A stretch of 64,000 nt of DNA from Linum tenue (taxonomy: Eukaryota > Streptophyta > Magnoliopsida > Malpighiales > Linaceae), in NCBI GenBank assembly GCA_946122785.1, contig CAMGYJ010000003.1, positions 7,662,032 to 7,726,031 of the forward strand, written 5' to 3'. A model generated the notes under the pieces. The model was not told the origin of the DNA and searched no databases. It saw nothing but the letters and a program-made list of their open reading frames with translations. Position 1 is the stretch's first letter; every line of letters starts with the position of its first letter. A program made the position numbers and the translations under genes. Positions 33,601 to 43,963 of this stretch are shown piece after piece.

Positions 33601-33610
33601 CTTAAATAGA
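33601..33610 (-). promoter_or_regulatory. TATA box of the MULE ORF1 gene
   Basis: Minus-strand TCTATTTAAG, then a CT-rich leader and a GT donor at 33434-33435 (AACAAG/GTATAGC). This fits a noncoding first exon of roughly 140 bases. Confidence 0.5.
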
Positions 33611-33876
33611 GGATTGGGGGAGGTTTGGGTGGATGTTGCAAATAAACCGGTTTGGTCGACCGAATTAAATACGCGGTCGACCTCACTAACTTGTTCGGGC
33701 GACCTTGTATGTTCAGGTCGACCGTTATTTGTATGAGGTCGACCGTTTTATTGCTATTGTTTATTTCAACCAACAATCAATTAACTCATAAATTATTAAG
33801 ATAATTCGAAGAAAATACAATGCAATCATAGTTATTAAAATATAAATAAAAATTCCTAAAAAACAATAGAAGAAAT

Positions 33877-36139
33877 TTAAGATCCTTTTTTGGGACTTTG
33901 TTTCGGGCACTTAGGGCGAAAATGACCATATTTCCCACATTTCGAACACTTTCTTAAACTTTTGCCCGATGCAGTTCGTGCTGACTTGAATGTCCCCTTG
34001 GTCTTCCCAATTTTTGGATCTTTCACACTTCGAAGGGGTGCTGGAGGGTTTGCCGGTGTGGTGTTGTCCGTTCTCTCCCTCGCGACTCAATTGCCCATTG
34101 AGTAAGGTCGTCCAACGTCTTAGAGATATGATTAAAAGCAGATTCACTACCACACGCGATGTCACATAAACGCTTACACTTTAGAGCCAATCCTCCATGT
34201 CTTATCAGTCGACCAACTTTCTCTGCCACATCACCTCCGACTCCAGGATGACGATTTAGTGTCTTCGCATTTTGGGTCCATCGAAGCTTGAACCACGACG
34301 AGGGTAGTGCGGTGTATCCCATATTTTTTATTACTGTACGCATGTGTCTGCATGGAAACCCCTTAGATTCAAATAATGCACACTCACATTTTAGATCATG
34401 AGTGGACGTAGTAAATGTTAACAGCCTTATCCGATCTGGGTTCATGTAGTTCTTCAGTATGAATGTCTCTGTCCCATCTGATTCATTTCTTCTCTCCGCT
34501 AATACATAAGAAGCTTCATTCTCTAGTTCAGTCTTGAAGATAGCAAATGTACGATGAGTGTAGATACTTTCAGCTTGCATTTCCCAAGTGCGAAGGGCAT
34601 GCTTGCAGACCAACCTCGTGTGCCTAGAAGTATAATCATCCTGCACCTCCGTGAAACGCATCCCCTCCAGTGCTTCATCAATGCCCTGAACAAAACGTTG
34701 CGAGCTGTATTGAGTTCCCACATACCCATTTATCCAATGGTTACATGACTCACATCGCGAGGTTGATTGGAGTCCACCGAAATAAATATCCTTCAAGTAT
34801 GCCTCTGCCCACAGTAATTTGTCAGCGTACAAATCCTGCAACCACTTATTTGCAGACAAACCATGTTGACTAATCAAATGCTCCCAACGCCTCTCAAACT
34901 CCTCAATCGATATTCGTGCTTTCGCCAAGTAAGTGAATGCGCTAACGAACTCCTTATTATGAACGTCGTTGTCGCATTTGTCTCAATATGCCAAATACAA
35001 AGACGGTGAGGCACTCCAACCAGAACAGTGGCAATGGCACCACGCATAGACTTGTCTCCGTCTGTGATCACTGAAGTGGGCATCTTAGAGTTCATACACT
35101 CCAGAAAAGTATTCAACAACTAAACATAGTTGGGGATTGTCTCGTTATCCAACTGGCCAAAACCATATATGATGTTACGGTGGTGGTGATTTACACCAAC
35201 CATCATAACAAACGGTCGATTGTACTTGTTGCGCTTGTAGCATGCATCGAACGCCAAGACATCCCCAAAAAAATGGTAATTTGCTCTAGATACGGAGTCC
35301 GACCAGAAGAGATTGCCTAATTCACCTTCATCGTTGGTTGTGTACTTGAAGAAGCTGCCCGCATCAGAGGTATGTTTAATTTGCAAGTAACCCAATGTTC
35401 GGTTAACATCTCCTATTAGATCGTCGTCAACTGTTCGGGATTGCTGAACAGCATTGTCCAAATCCTTTGGAGTATACCCCAGATTCTCATATCCTCAAAA
35501 TTTATTCTTCATGAACTGAACAATGTTGCGTTGTTTTATTCCTGACTGTCGCATCCCTATCGCTAGAGCCTTGTCTCCTTCACTCACATTTCGATGAGAC
35601 CGAAGGAATTGAGTTTTTTCTTCATTGCAGCAACGATGTGAGTGCTTCCTCTCAAACTTAGAAACAACCCACATTTTCTTATTCCGATCAAAGCGTACAG
35701 TATACGATGCCTTGCAAGAATGTCTTGTCATCTTACGATGTTGTCGAGTCCGACCTTCTTTATCTGTATGCATCTTATCTCTAGTCCCCTCTCTCGAACA
35801 TACCATTGTCCTCCCAATTGCTACTACTCGACGACTCCTCCGAAGATCTCTACGTTGAACGCTAAATCCTTTCGCTTTAGCATAGGAATCGTAAAATTTC
35901 TCTGCATCTTCTAATGTTTGGAACTCCATGGAAGGAATTTGTTGTTCATATTCAGTAGGTTCTTCATCATCCATAAATTCTTCTTCAGCACCCTCAGTTT
36001 CATTATCATCCCCAACCACTTCATCATCGGTATTATCTGTATCATCTGAATTATCCATAGCTCCTCGAGCATCATTAGGTTCCTCATCGAAGTTAACCTC
36101 ATCATCATCTCTATCATCTGTATCATCTCTGTTATCCAT
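33877..36139 (-). pseudogene. MULE transposase (FAR1 DNA-binding, MULE, SWIM, CCHC)
   Basis: Starts at MDNRDDTDDRDD, directly after the acceptor CGATCGTTGCAG, so a leader intron is likely. Order of parts: acidic lead; FAR1-type DNA-binding domain (FQTLEDAEKFYDSYAKAKGF ... SYTVRFDRNKKMWVV...KHSHRC); MULE catalytic core with LAFDACYK (first Asp), VITDGDKSM (second Asp), HRLCIWHIETN and FERRWEHL (Glu); SWIM finger (CECALFESKGFPCRH); basic tail and CCHC knuckle (CSKCGKYGHFRPKC). Four lesions: TGA at 35495-35497 where Gly is expected (KNKF-stop-GYENLGY), TAG at 35120-35122 where Trp is expected, a one-base frameshift near 34960 after HIETNATT, and another near 34080 before the knuckle. All else is uninterrupted and the catalytic residues are intact, so inactivation looks recent. 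Related domesticated proteins are the light-signalling factors FHY3/FAR1, but the flanking TIRs show this is the transposon gene. Confidence 0.92.
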
Positions 36140-37140
36140 CCTGCAACGATCGGAATACGAACTTAATGTCAAAACATACACAATTAGCTCTCGTCAGGTC
36201 GACCTGAATGAACTGTACGGTCGAACTTATTACTAAATAAAAAACATGCGGTCGACCTGAATTTACTGAAAGGTCGACCTAATCCTATAATTACGAAAGT
36301 ACGGTCGACCGAGTGGTGGGGGTGGTCGACCGTATGGTGGGAAAAATTTAACCACATACAACCATTAACAAGCACATACGAGACATACCTTAGCAAAGAG
36401 GTCGACCACTTATTGTTACGGTCTACCGGAATAAAAATAAACCGCCACCAACACCTGATCACAATAAGAGCGACGAGATTACAACTTCACTCCAACAAAT
36501 TGCATAAATCGAAGTACGATTAAAGTCTTAAGACTCCCATCTATTTGTAGATAATGTAGACGAATTCCTTATCCAATTGGTGAAAGATATATAAAATCAT
36601 AATTCGACAAGGACAAGTATACAAAATCCTAATTGTACAAGGACATGAATCATTACGGTCGACCTCTTTGCACAAATGGTCAACCGTCTTGGGTAAATGT
36701 GAACCAGGTCGACCTCTTTACAAAAATGGTCGACCGTTGTTTTTAAATGTGAAACAGGTCGACCTCTTTACTGAAATGGTCGACCATTGATTATAAATGT
36801 GAGCACAGGTCGACCTCTTGACACGAATGGTCGATCGTATTTTATTAAGGCCAAACAGACGAGATTCCATCCTTATTCTACATGGTTTTTGACTTTGCTA
36901 CGGTATCATAGGTCGACCTTAAGCGTCACGAGGTCGACCTGTGCTCTGCCTTAAGGTATGCCCGCTTTGAGTATGTGGTCGACCACTTGTTCTAGACGAT
37001 TGAAATCGTAAATTCAGTCACATCCATAATTGTATAACAAATCTAATAAACGATAAACATTCAAAATCCAAAATGACACGATCTCGCAAATACAAATTCA
37101 ATGTATGGTCCAAATAATGCAACATTGTAACTTAACGACT
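36140..37140. other. MULE spacer with GGTCGACC pairs
   Basis: Leader, leader intron and promoter region of the transposase gene and 3' flank of the protease gene. It contains about 15 GTCGAC hexamers, mostly paired with 13-bp spacers (for example 36719-36740), plus near-miss copies such as GGTCAACC and GGTCGATC. A minus-strand TTTATATAT near 36590 could be a TATA box. Confidence 0.6.
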
Positions 37141-39195
37141 TCATTTCTTTGCTTTTTTGTTTGAACTCTGTCTCTCTTTGCCTCGTTCCATGCATTCATC
37201 TACTACATGCTTGAAAAGATTTTCTCGTGCACGGTTTTCAAAATGTGTAGCCAGATACCATAGAATCTCCTTTCGAGCCGGTAATTTGTGTTCTTCTCCT
37301 ATCTGCATTATGCCATGTAAGATTTCGTTACAACTAAAAAAAGTGTAAATTAAACTAGTTATTTGTTTGACGATATACTCACCACTCTATCAAGATCCTT
37401 GGATCCATAGCGCATCCACTGCATGACGTGCACAGCACACTCAGTACTATTCCTTTGCCGTTGAACTGGTAGCTCATCAAAATTGAAATCTCCAAAATTT
37501 GGTACTACTACATTGCTCATGCGCTCTAGTTTCAAAATATCATCCAAAGTGGACAACTACACACAAATAACGAATATTTTAAGCTTCTAGCATAATACGT
37601 AACGCTTAGTAGTCAGAAAATTATAGGAAACACTTACCAATTTCTTGCATAGTGCTGATTTACGCCTACGATTCGCCTCACTAGTTGAAGGTAGACTGTC
37701 AAGCAAAAATGCAGTTTTTTGCTGGACAGTGACGAGATACAGAAACCAATGACGTGCATCATCGTCAAGAACTGGCATAAATATCTAGCAACGAAACACT
37801 CACTATATGTTATAAACAGCGAATACAAACAAATGCACTTTCGAAATTTAATGATATAGGGAATTGACTAGACTAACCTTCTGGCATGCACTGACATTCG
37901 GCATAAAGTCCATGCCATTATTCATCAACTTGTTACGAATTTGTCTGGTCTTCATGTTAGCGCGTACCATTTTCTGCACCATGTTTTAGTTGGGATGAAT
38001 TGACATGGTACAATATAAATAACTAGGTTATGACAAATAATTTGACATTACGGCTCTTACTGAAAACATATTTGGCAAATACCACACATTTGGCTCTTTC
38101 ACATAATGTTTTTCAGACATTGTTAGTGCCCTTGGACACAAATCCACTACCTACCATCCAACAATCAAACACAAAATCATCGTAAATCGTAACATAAATA
38201 GTGCACAATTCATACGAAAGTCGTAGTAGTATAGTACTTACTGATGAGCAAACCCAGCTATTCTCGCTAATGACCGAACTCAAATAATGTCGTTGCACGT
38301 TTTCAGAAAAAAAGTCCACAACAGTCAAACTGCAAAAATCAAAATAACAGAAATGTCAATTGTGATTTGCAACGTACAGGTCGACCTGTTCACAGTCACG
38401 GTCGACCTTATTGGACAAATGGTCGACCTTATTGGACAAACGGTCGACCACACGTACTAAAAAACGTCTTACTTGTCCCAATTCTTGTCCCCAACCTTCT
38501 CTTTAGTAACAACATAATACAAGTCTTCAACTGGATTTTGAAGATTTTTGGTGAATTTTTCTAGACCCTCCACTTTCATGACCTACAAATCATAGTTAAA
38601 ATTAAAGTAAGATATGAACACAAACACACATTATAGATGAATATGTAACGTAAACTTACCCCGTGCTTTTCGAAAGGACTCTTAGATTCATCTTCATCGC
38701 TATCATCACTAAATAATCCCTTTCTTACAAATTGATCCTTCTGTGGAGTGGTGTAGGAGTCACTTTCATATCGCGGTCTCTTGTAATAAGGAGAGGAACC
38801 CTTGCGGCCATTCGTTGTTTCACTCTGTCAAACATATAAACAGAATAAATTAGCACTAATGATAGTAATACTAATATCTTCAATCACATATGAATATACT
38901 TGGATACCTTTAAAATGTGCTCTTTCAATAAATCGTCTATGCTCTGGTAGCAATTTTCAGAGTCATCATGGTCTTCCTCCGCTTTACCAAAGTCAAATTT
39001 CTTTCCTTTACCATTTCTTCCGCCATTCTCCATTCGTTCTGCACTTATATCTTTGATAGCACCTTCTAGCCTCTCAAACCCGTCATGCATCATCCCAGTC
39101 ATGATTTCACAATTTCATGATTACCCGTCTTGTGTGGCTTTCAACAATTTCATGATTTCACCCAAATCTTGATGCAGTTTCTCATCATGCGTCAT
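37141..39195 (-). CDS. Ulp1/C48-type cysteine protease-like gene of the MULE
   Basis: A multi-exon gene recognised by splicing small exons. A leader-intron acceptor (AATTGCTTAG) sits just before ATG at 39195 (MTHDEKLHQDLGEIMKLLKA); then an acidic/basic exon (FERLEGAIKDISAERMENGG), an exon with SDDSDEDESKSPFEKHG, NPVEDLYYVVTKEK, LTVVDFFSENVQRHYL, RALTMSEKHYVKEPNVWYLP and VRANMKTRQIRNKLMNNGMD. The protease core follows: DDDARHWFLYLV (His), AFLLDSLPS (Asp) and QRQRNSTECAVHVMQWM (Gln/Cys), so the catalytic set is present. The end is a TGA at 37141. Ulp1 enzymes remove SUMO, and such genes are known riders on plant MULEs. An in-frame TAA after KATQDG in the first coding exon is unexplained (missed splice or damage). 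The Lys-rich C-terminus (RQSSNKKAKK) may be a nuclear signal. GGTCGACC copies lie between exons, not in them. Confidence 0.7.
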
Positions 39196-40142
39196 CGTCT
39201 AAGCAATTTAAAGAAAAATTCAAATCATAATTCAACTACAAATTTCTACAATTGACCAAAAAACAAAGACGTGGTCGACCTGACAAAGTATTAGGTCGAC
39301 CTGGAAGACAAATAGTGACTACCACAACTCGTCAGGTCGACCTATGTTATTCCTAGGTCGACCTATCCAGCAGGAAAATAACAATTAACAACATAAAGTA
39401 AGTTCAAAATTAAATCGAAAAAAGGATAGGTCGACCAGATATCTGGCGCGGTCGACCTTTTCAAGCACAACATAGTCATACAAACAAAGCCAAAGTCGAC
39501 ATTCAGGTTGAATAACTAAAAAAATATAAACGGTCGACCTTGAAACCCATTAGGTCGACCAATTGGGTTACCTCGCAAGTACAGAAGTCCAAGTGTTGTG
39601 GCCTAAATTCAAATACGAAGAATTGTCTCGTCAGGTCGACCTGGTTGACGTCATTGTCGACCAAATTGAACTCTGCACCCAACAATATATCAAGTTAGCC
39701 GGCGGAAATCACGCATTAAAAAAGAAGACGGCGAATGCTACATTAGGTCGACCGCACCTTAGACCTGGTCGACCACTTCCAACACGTACAACAGCAACCG
39801 CGAACGATCTTCTTCACAAAGGCTCTAAGTCGGAAAAAAACCTAATTCAGACTTGGTGGCGTTTAAGGGGACTTATATTCGTATTTATAGAGATTTAGGA
39901 CGTGAATGGGTCGACCCAATTCGTTTCCTTGTCCAATTGTGGAACCTTTCTGGTGTTGGAATCCATATCCAATACGGATACGGTGTGAAGGCGGTCGACC
40001 TCTTCATAATGCGGTCGACCTGTTAGGTGCACAAGGGTCGGCCTATGAGATATTTGGGTCGACCTTTCATTCTGTTAGACCACCAAAGCGGTCGACCGTA
40101 TTATGTAAGAGGTCGACCGCGTCTCGGAACCCCACATACATG

Positions 40143-40221
40143 AATTAGTCCATTCGGTCGACCGCATGTTGGATTAGGTCGACCGAAAAGTCCATGTCAC
40201 GGTGTCACCGTAGCAAAATCC
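40143..40221. repeat. Right terminal inverted repeat of the large MULE
   Basis: Inverse of the left end with several substitutions and one roughly 9-bp gap. It keeps the paired GGTCGACC at 21-bp spacing. Confidence 0.85.
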
Positions 40222-40230
40222 TATGTTTTA

Positions 40231-42230
40231 TTGTATTCATCTAGGTTATTTATATTATATACAGTTGAAAATACATAATCATGCGCTATTAACTTTAATG
40301 AATCTTATCTCATTTGTTTAATTTGAATAATTATTTTTTCACTTAAAAATCAAATTAATTATCCTCTACAAAATGAGACTATGCTATATAATTTGAAATA
40401 AAAAAACATGTTAGTCAAGCATCCAAAGCATCATATTTAATAGCATTCCGGAACCATCAATTTCCCTATTGTAGTGCCTGATCTATTTGACAATTTCTAA
40501 CTACATCCCACCTTTTTTCATTAGATTGTAATGAAAGTGGATCTCACAACAGATATGTGACTAAGCTTATATGCTAAAAAAATCCACCAAGAATGACCAT
40601 GATACTCCACAATTAATTCACGATCTACAAATTCAAAATAAAAATGGTCATTCCCGGAGATGTAACCATCATTGACCACTAAACTTTCCAAAGCCGCTTA
40701 TACAAAATGGGCAATGAAATCTAAATATACAAGTAATTTCCATAAATTAATTTCTTAGAAATTTCATCACAGAAATTGTTGTCGTTCATAACTAGATTGA
40801 ACAATTTGTTCTTTCAAAGGAGTTTACATGCATTGGAGGAGAAGGCAAGGCTAAGGTTTGCCATCGACGATAATTGTTAATATTTTATTATAACTGCAAA
40901 ATTCCCTACAGTTTGACCATACAAACACTATTGCTTGCATCTTACATTCAATAAATTAATTTACATAAGTTAGAGTTGAAGAGAATTATCAACCAAGAAG
41001 AAATGTGTTCTTTTCATACGAACAAAAATTATTAGAGAATTAGCAGCACTACTACGGGTCATTCATTAAGTTTTCAATCTATAGGTTATCAAAAAAATTG
41101 TTAGTCGTTGGTTTGCTTATCAGTGTTAGAGAGAAAGACCATTTCCCAAAAAAATGTCCATGGCTCGAATGACATAAATACAGTTTCGTATATTCCAAAC
41201 ATTTTTCAATTTAAGGTTGATTTTAAATGAAATGCTGAAGAAGGAATAACCTATTATGAAGATAAATGTTTCATTAACGGAGACCAAATTGTTGTTATTG
41301 GTTGAGATGAGTGCCATCATAAAGAAATAAAAATAAATAAAATGTGTAATATTTGACATCGAGGTGCAAATACTATGGTCTTGCATGAATTTCTTTTTAT
41401 TTTTGTGATCTTTGTCCTAGATTAAATCATTTAAAAAATTTATTGTACCAAATAAAATATGTCTTGCTTCGAGAAATAATATTTTTACTTATACTTTCAA
41501 AAAATAAATCCGGCCAACTGGCGAGCATAGTTAGAAAATACTATGTTTAATACGTATATGTACCTTACGTATTTTTTTCCTTTAAAACTTTCGTATCCAT
41601 ATCATTATCAAACCGTTTCATTTTTTTCCGTTGGTTTCATGTTTTCCGTACTAAACACGTATAAAACCCATATTACACGTTTAATATGTGTATTTAATGA
41701 ATTAAATTGCTAACTTTACTATTATTTATTTATTTATCTTATAATATTTAGTTTTATATATTTATGACTATTAACATACTATTAAACTTGACAGTAACTT
41801 ATAGACAACGTAAAATACATGTACATATTTTAAACGGAACTTTCTCGGACCGTATTTTACTAATTATACCGGCGGCCTCACTACTAGTAATAATTTATGG
41901 AAAAAGGACAAAACTAGGATGTGAAGTCAGAAGGGCTAACATAACAGCCCATGTGAGGACCAATCCAATCCAAATCCAAAAGTAGGCCCATTGTTTATGT
42001 CACCATCATATTTTCCTGGATAACACTGTTTTTGGAAAAGGACAAGTAGAAGCCTTGCCGTTCGAGTTTATTTATTAATCATTTTTCTTTTCTCAACTAG
42101 CAGTTCTGCAGTTGTAGTAGCCAAATTTTCATTAGTTGCAAATGGAGTAATTAACTGCATAGATAAGGAAATGGGAAAAAGAAAATGACAAAAAAAGACA
42201 CAAGACAGCCAGGAAGAAAAAATGGGGATA
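40231..42230. other. AT-rich intergenic DNA
   Basis: No gene recognised. Short frames at 41126-41386 (minus) and 41764-41985 (plus) are AT-driven. Confidence 0.5.
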
Positions 42231-42469
42231 TACTTTCTGCGGACAGGTTACGGTGATTACTACAAAAGTAGTAATCACCGTGGTTACTAAGGGTAAATTG
42301 GGTATGGAAAAATAAATTATATTAATTAATTTTTTAATAAATTAAATTTTAGGTAGTTACAAAAATCTATTAATTAAAATTCTCTCTTTCTCTCACTTCC
42401 GTGATCTCCAGCCAGATTTCCTTTCCATATTTTTCTCAATCTTTCTGAAGAAAAAAAAAACGAAATCAG

Positions 42470-42738
42470 TACCAATCCATTAGACAAAAACTACCACTTT
42501 GAAAAACACCAATACCATTGCAGAAATAAATCTATACCATTATACGAAAACTACCATTGCAGAAATAAATCTATACCATTACACGAAAACTACCAATATA
42601 AACAATCTATACCATAAACAATCAATACCATTGTAAAAATAAATTTATAGTATTACACGAAAACTACCAATATAAACAATCTATACCATAAACAATCAAT
42701 ACCATTGCAGAAATAAATCTATACCATTACACGAAAAC
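42470..42738. repeat. Minisatellite with ACGAAAACTACC units
   Basis: Tandem units such as GAAATAAATCTATACCATTA and ATAAACAATCTATACC; they resume after the hAT at 43645-43755. The hAT therefore landed inside the array. Confidence 0.8.
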
Positions 42739-43644
42739 TAGGGGTGGGGCACGGTGCGATCCGGTCTAGACCAAACCATAGATACGGTCTGTGGTCCAGA
42801 CCGAGAGGTTGGAACACAGACCATGGACCAGACCATATACTATACGGTCCAGACCAGACCACACATGTGCGGTGCGGTCCGGTACGGTCTGGACCAGACA
42901 GACCATGATAAAAAAAATTAACTCTTATTCGCCCTCCAACCCTTCGCCGGTATCTATAAAAAAATCTAGTGACCAATATGCTAGTGAAACAAAAAAATTG
43001 TGATCGTATTAAATGAGAAGAAATATGAGGATAGAAGTGGTTTTTTCAATTTTCAAATAGCCTTATTTCCCTATTCCTCTTTGTGCAACCGCTTCTCTCC
43101 TCTCTCGAGTGATCCGAAGCTTCTCCTAGTGCTAGTTGATAACTTTTTTGATGACGTCGAGGTAATTTCGAACCACTAAGATGGTCGCACATCTCTCAAT
43201 AATTTTTCTTATCTCATCAAGGTGAACGAATTTTTTTGTAGTGTTTAATTTTTATCGACTCCATAGTCTAGACATTATCTGTGAATATTATTTATGAATC
43301 TTTCTGATTTTTGTGTGGTACTTTGATAAGGAGATAACATATAAGCGATTATTTTGCAATTTGTTGGCTCTCAACTGGATGAAGAATCAACTAACTTTGT
43401 TCTTCAAATACACATATGGAGGTTCAATTTAGTGTTATTTTTGTCCAAGGTAGTAGGTAGGGTGTCGCGGTCTGTTACGGTTTACTGCGGTAGACCGCGG
43501 TCCAGACCACTTCAGACCACGCACTAAAGGAGGAGACCGCAAACCAGACCAGACCATAGTTCTGGTCTCACGGTCCAGACCAAACCATACGATACGGTCT
43601 AGACCGCGGTTTCCCATACGGTTTGGTCTGGATTCCCAGCCCTA
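42739..43644. mobile_element. hAT-type element, 906 bp, with GGTCYAGACC motifs
   Basis: Ends TAGGGGTGGGGCACGGTGCG and, inverted, TAGGGCTGGGAATCCAGACC. A perfect 8-bp TSD ACGAAAAC lies at 42731-42738 and 43645-43652. GGTCTAGACC, GGTCCAGACC and GGTCTGGACC cluster at both ends. The interior is AT-rich, noncoding. Confidence 0.9.
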
Positions 43645-43774
43645 ACGAAAACTACCAATATAAACAATCTATACCACTCAATTTACGAAAACTACCAATA
43701 CAAGGACGACCTACCACTCAAATGTAGAAATTACGACATGGAAAACTACCAATCAATAAAAGGGAGGTGAAAAC

Positions 43775-43827
43775 TCATGAGGATCCTTGATTGTAGATGT
43801 CGATGGAGACGGAGACGTGATCGGCGC
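43775..43827 (-). pseudogene. TRAP-beta exon 2 fragment
   Basis: After an AG acceptor (CATTTCCAG) the minus strand reads DHVSVSIDIYNQGSS then a stop created by the capture boundary. VSVSIDIYNQG is a strongly conserved block of the beta subunit of the ER translocon-associated (TRAP/SSR) complex. The intron in front contains a 38-bp direct duplication (GAAATGAAATGGTACAAGAA). Confidence 0.75.
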
Positions 43828-43963
43828 CTGGAAATGAAATGGTACAAGAACAAAAACAATAGAAGGCAACATCAGTGCGTGGAAATGAAATGGTACAAGA
43901 ACAAAAACAAAATAAGCATCCGCAGGGTGTATGACAGCTCCCTATGGCTGTGGCAGCATCATG

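Larger units (their letters stand above)
29544..40221 (-). mobile_element. Large Mutator-like element filled with GGTCGACC palindromes
   Basis: A 10,678-bp element. TIRs at 29544-29631 and 40143-40221 share ACTTTTCGGTCGACCTA and GCGGTCGACCGAA. The flanks are TATGTTTAA (29535-29543) and TATGTTTTA (40222-40230), a 9-bp TSD with one mismatch. It carries three minus-strand genes: an ORF1-like protein, a MULE transposase and a Ulp1-like protease. About 100 GTCGAC hexamers occur by hand count, nearly all within GGTCGACC and nearly all in introns, leaders, spacers and TIRs. The transposase is broken, so the copy is not autonomous now, but its near-intact ends suggest recent movement or supply of transposase in trans. 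Confidence 0.9.

Noticed and set aside
33877..36139. Domesticated FHY3/FAR1 transcription factor
   Set aside because: Domain order fits, but the gene is enclosed by TIRs and a TSD and has stops and frameshifts, so it is the transposon's own gene.
29544..40221. CRISPR-like array suspected from regularly spaced short palindromes
   Set aside because: The host is a eukaryote, repeats are 8 bp, pairing is local and there are no unique spacers of constant length between all repeats.
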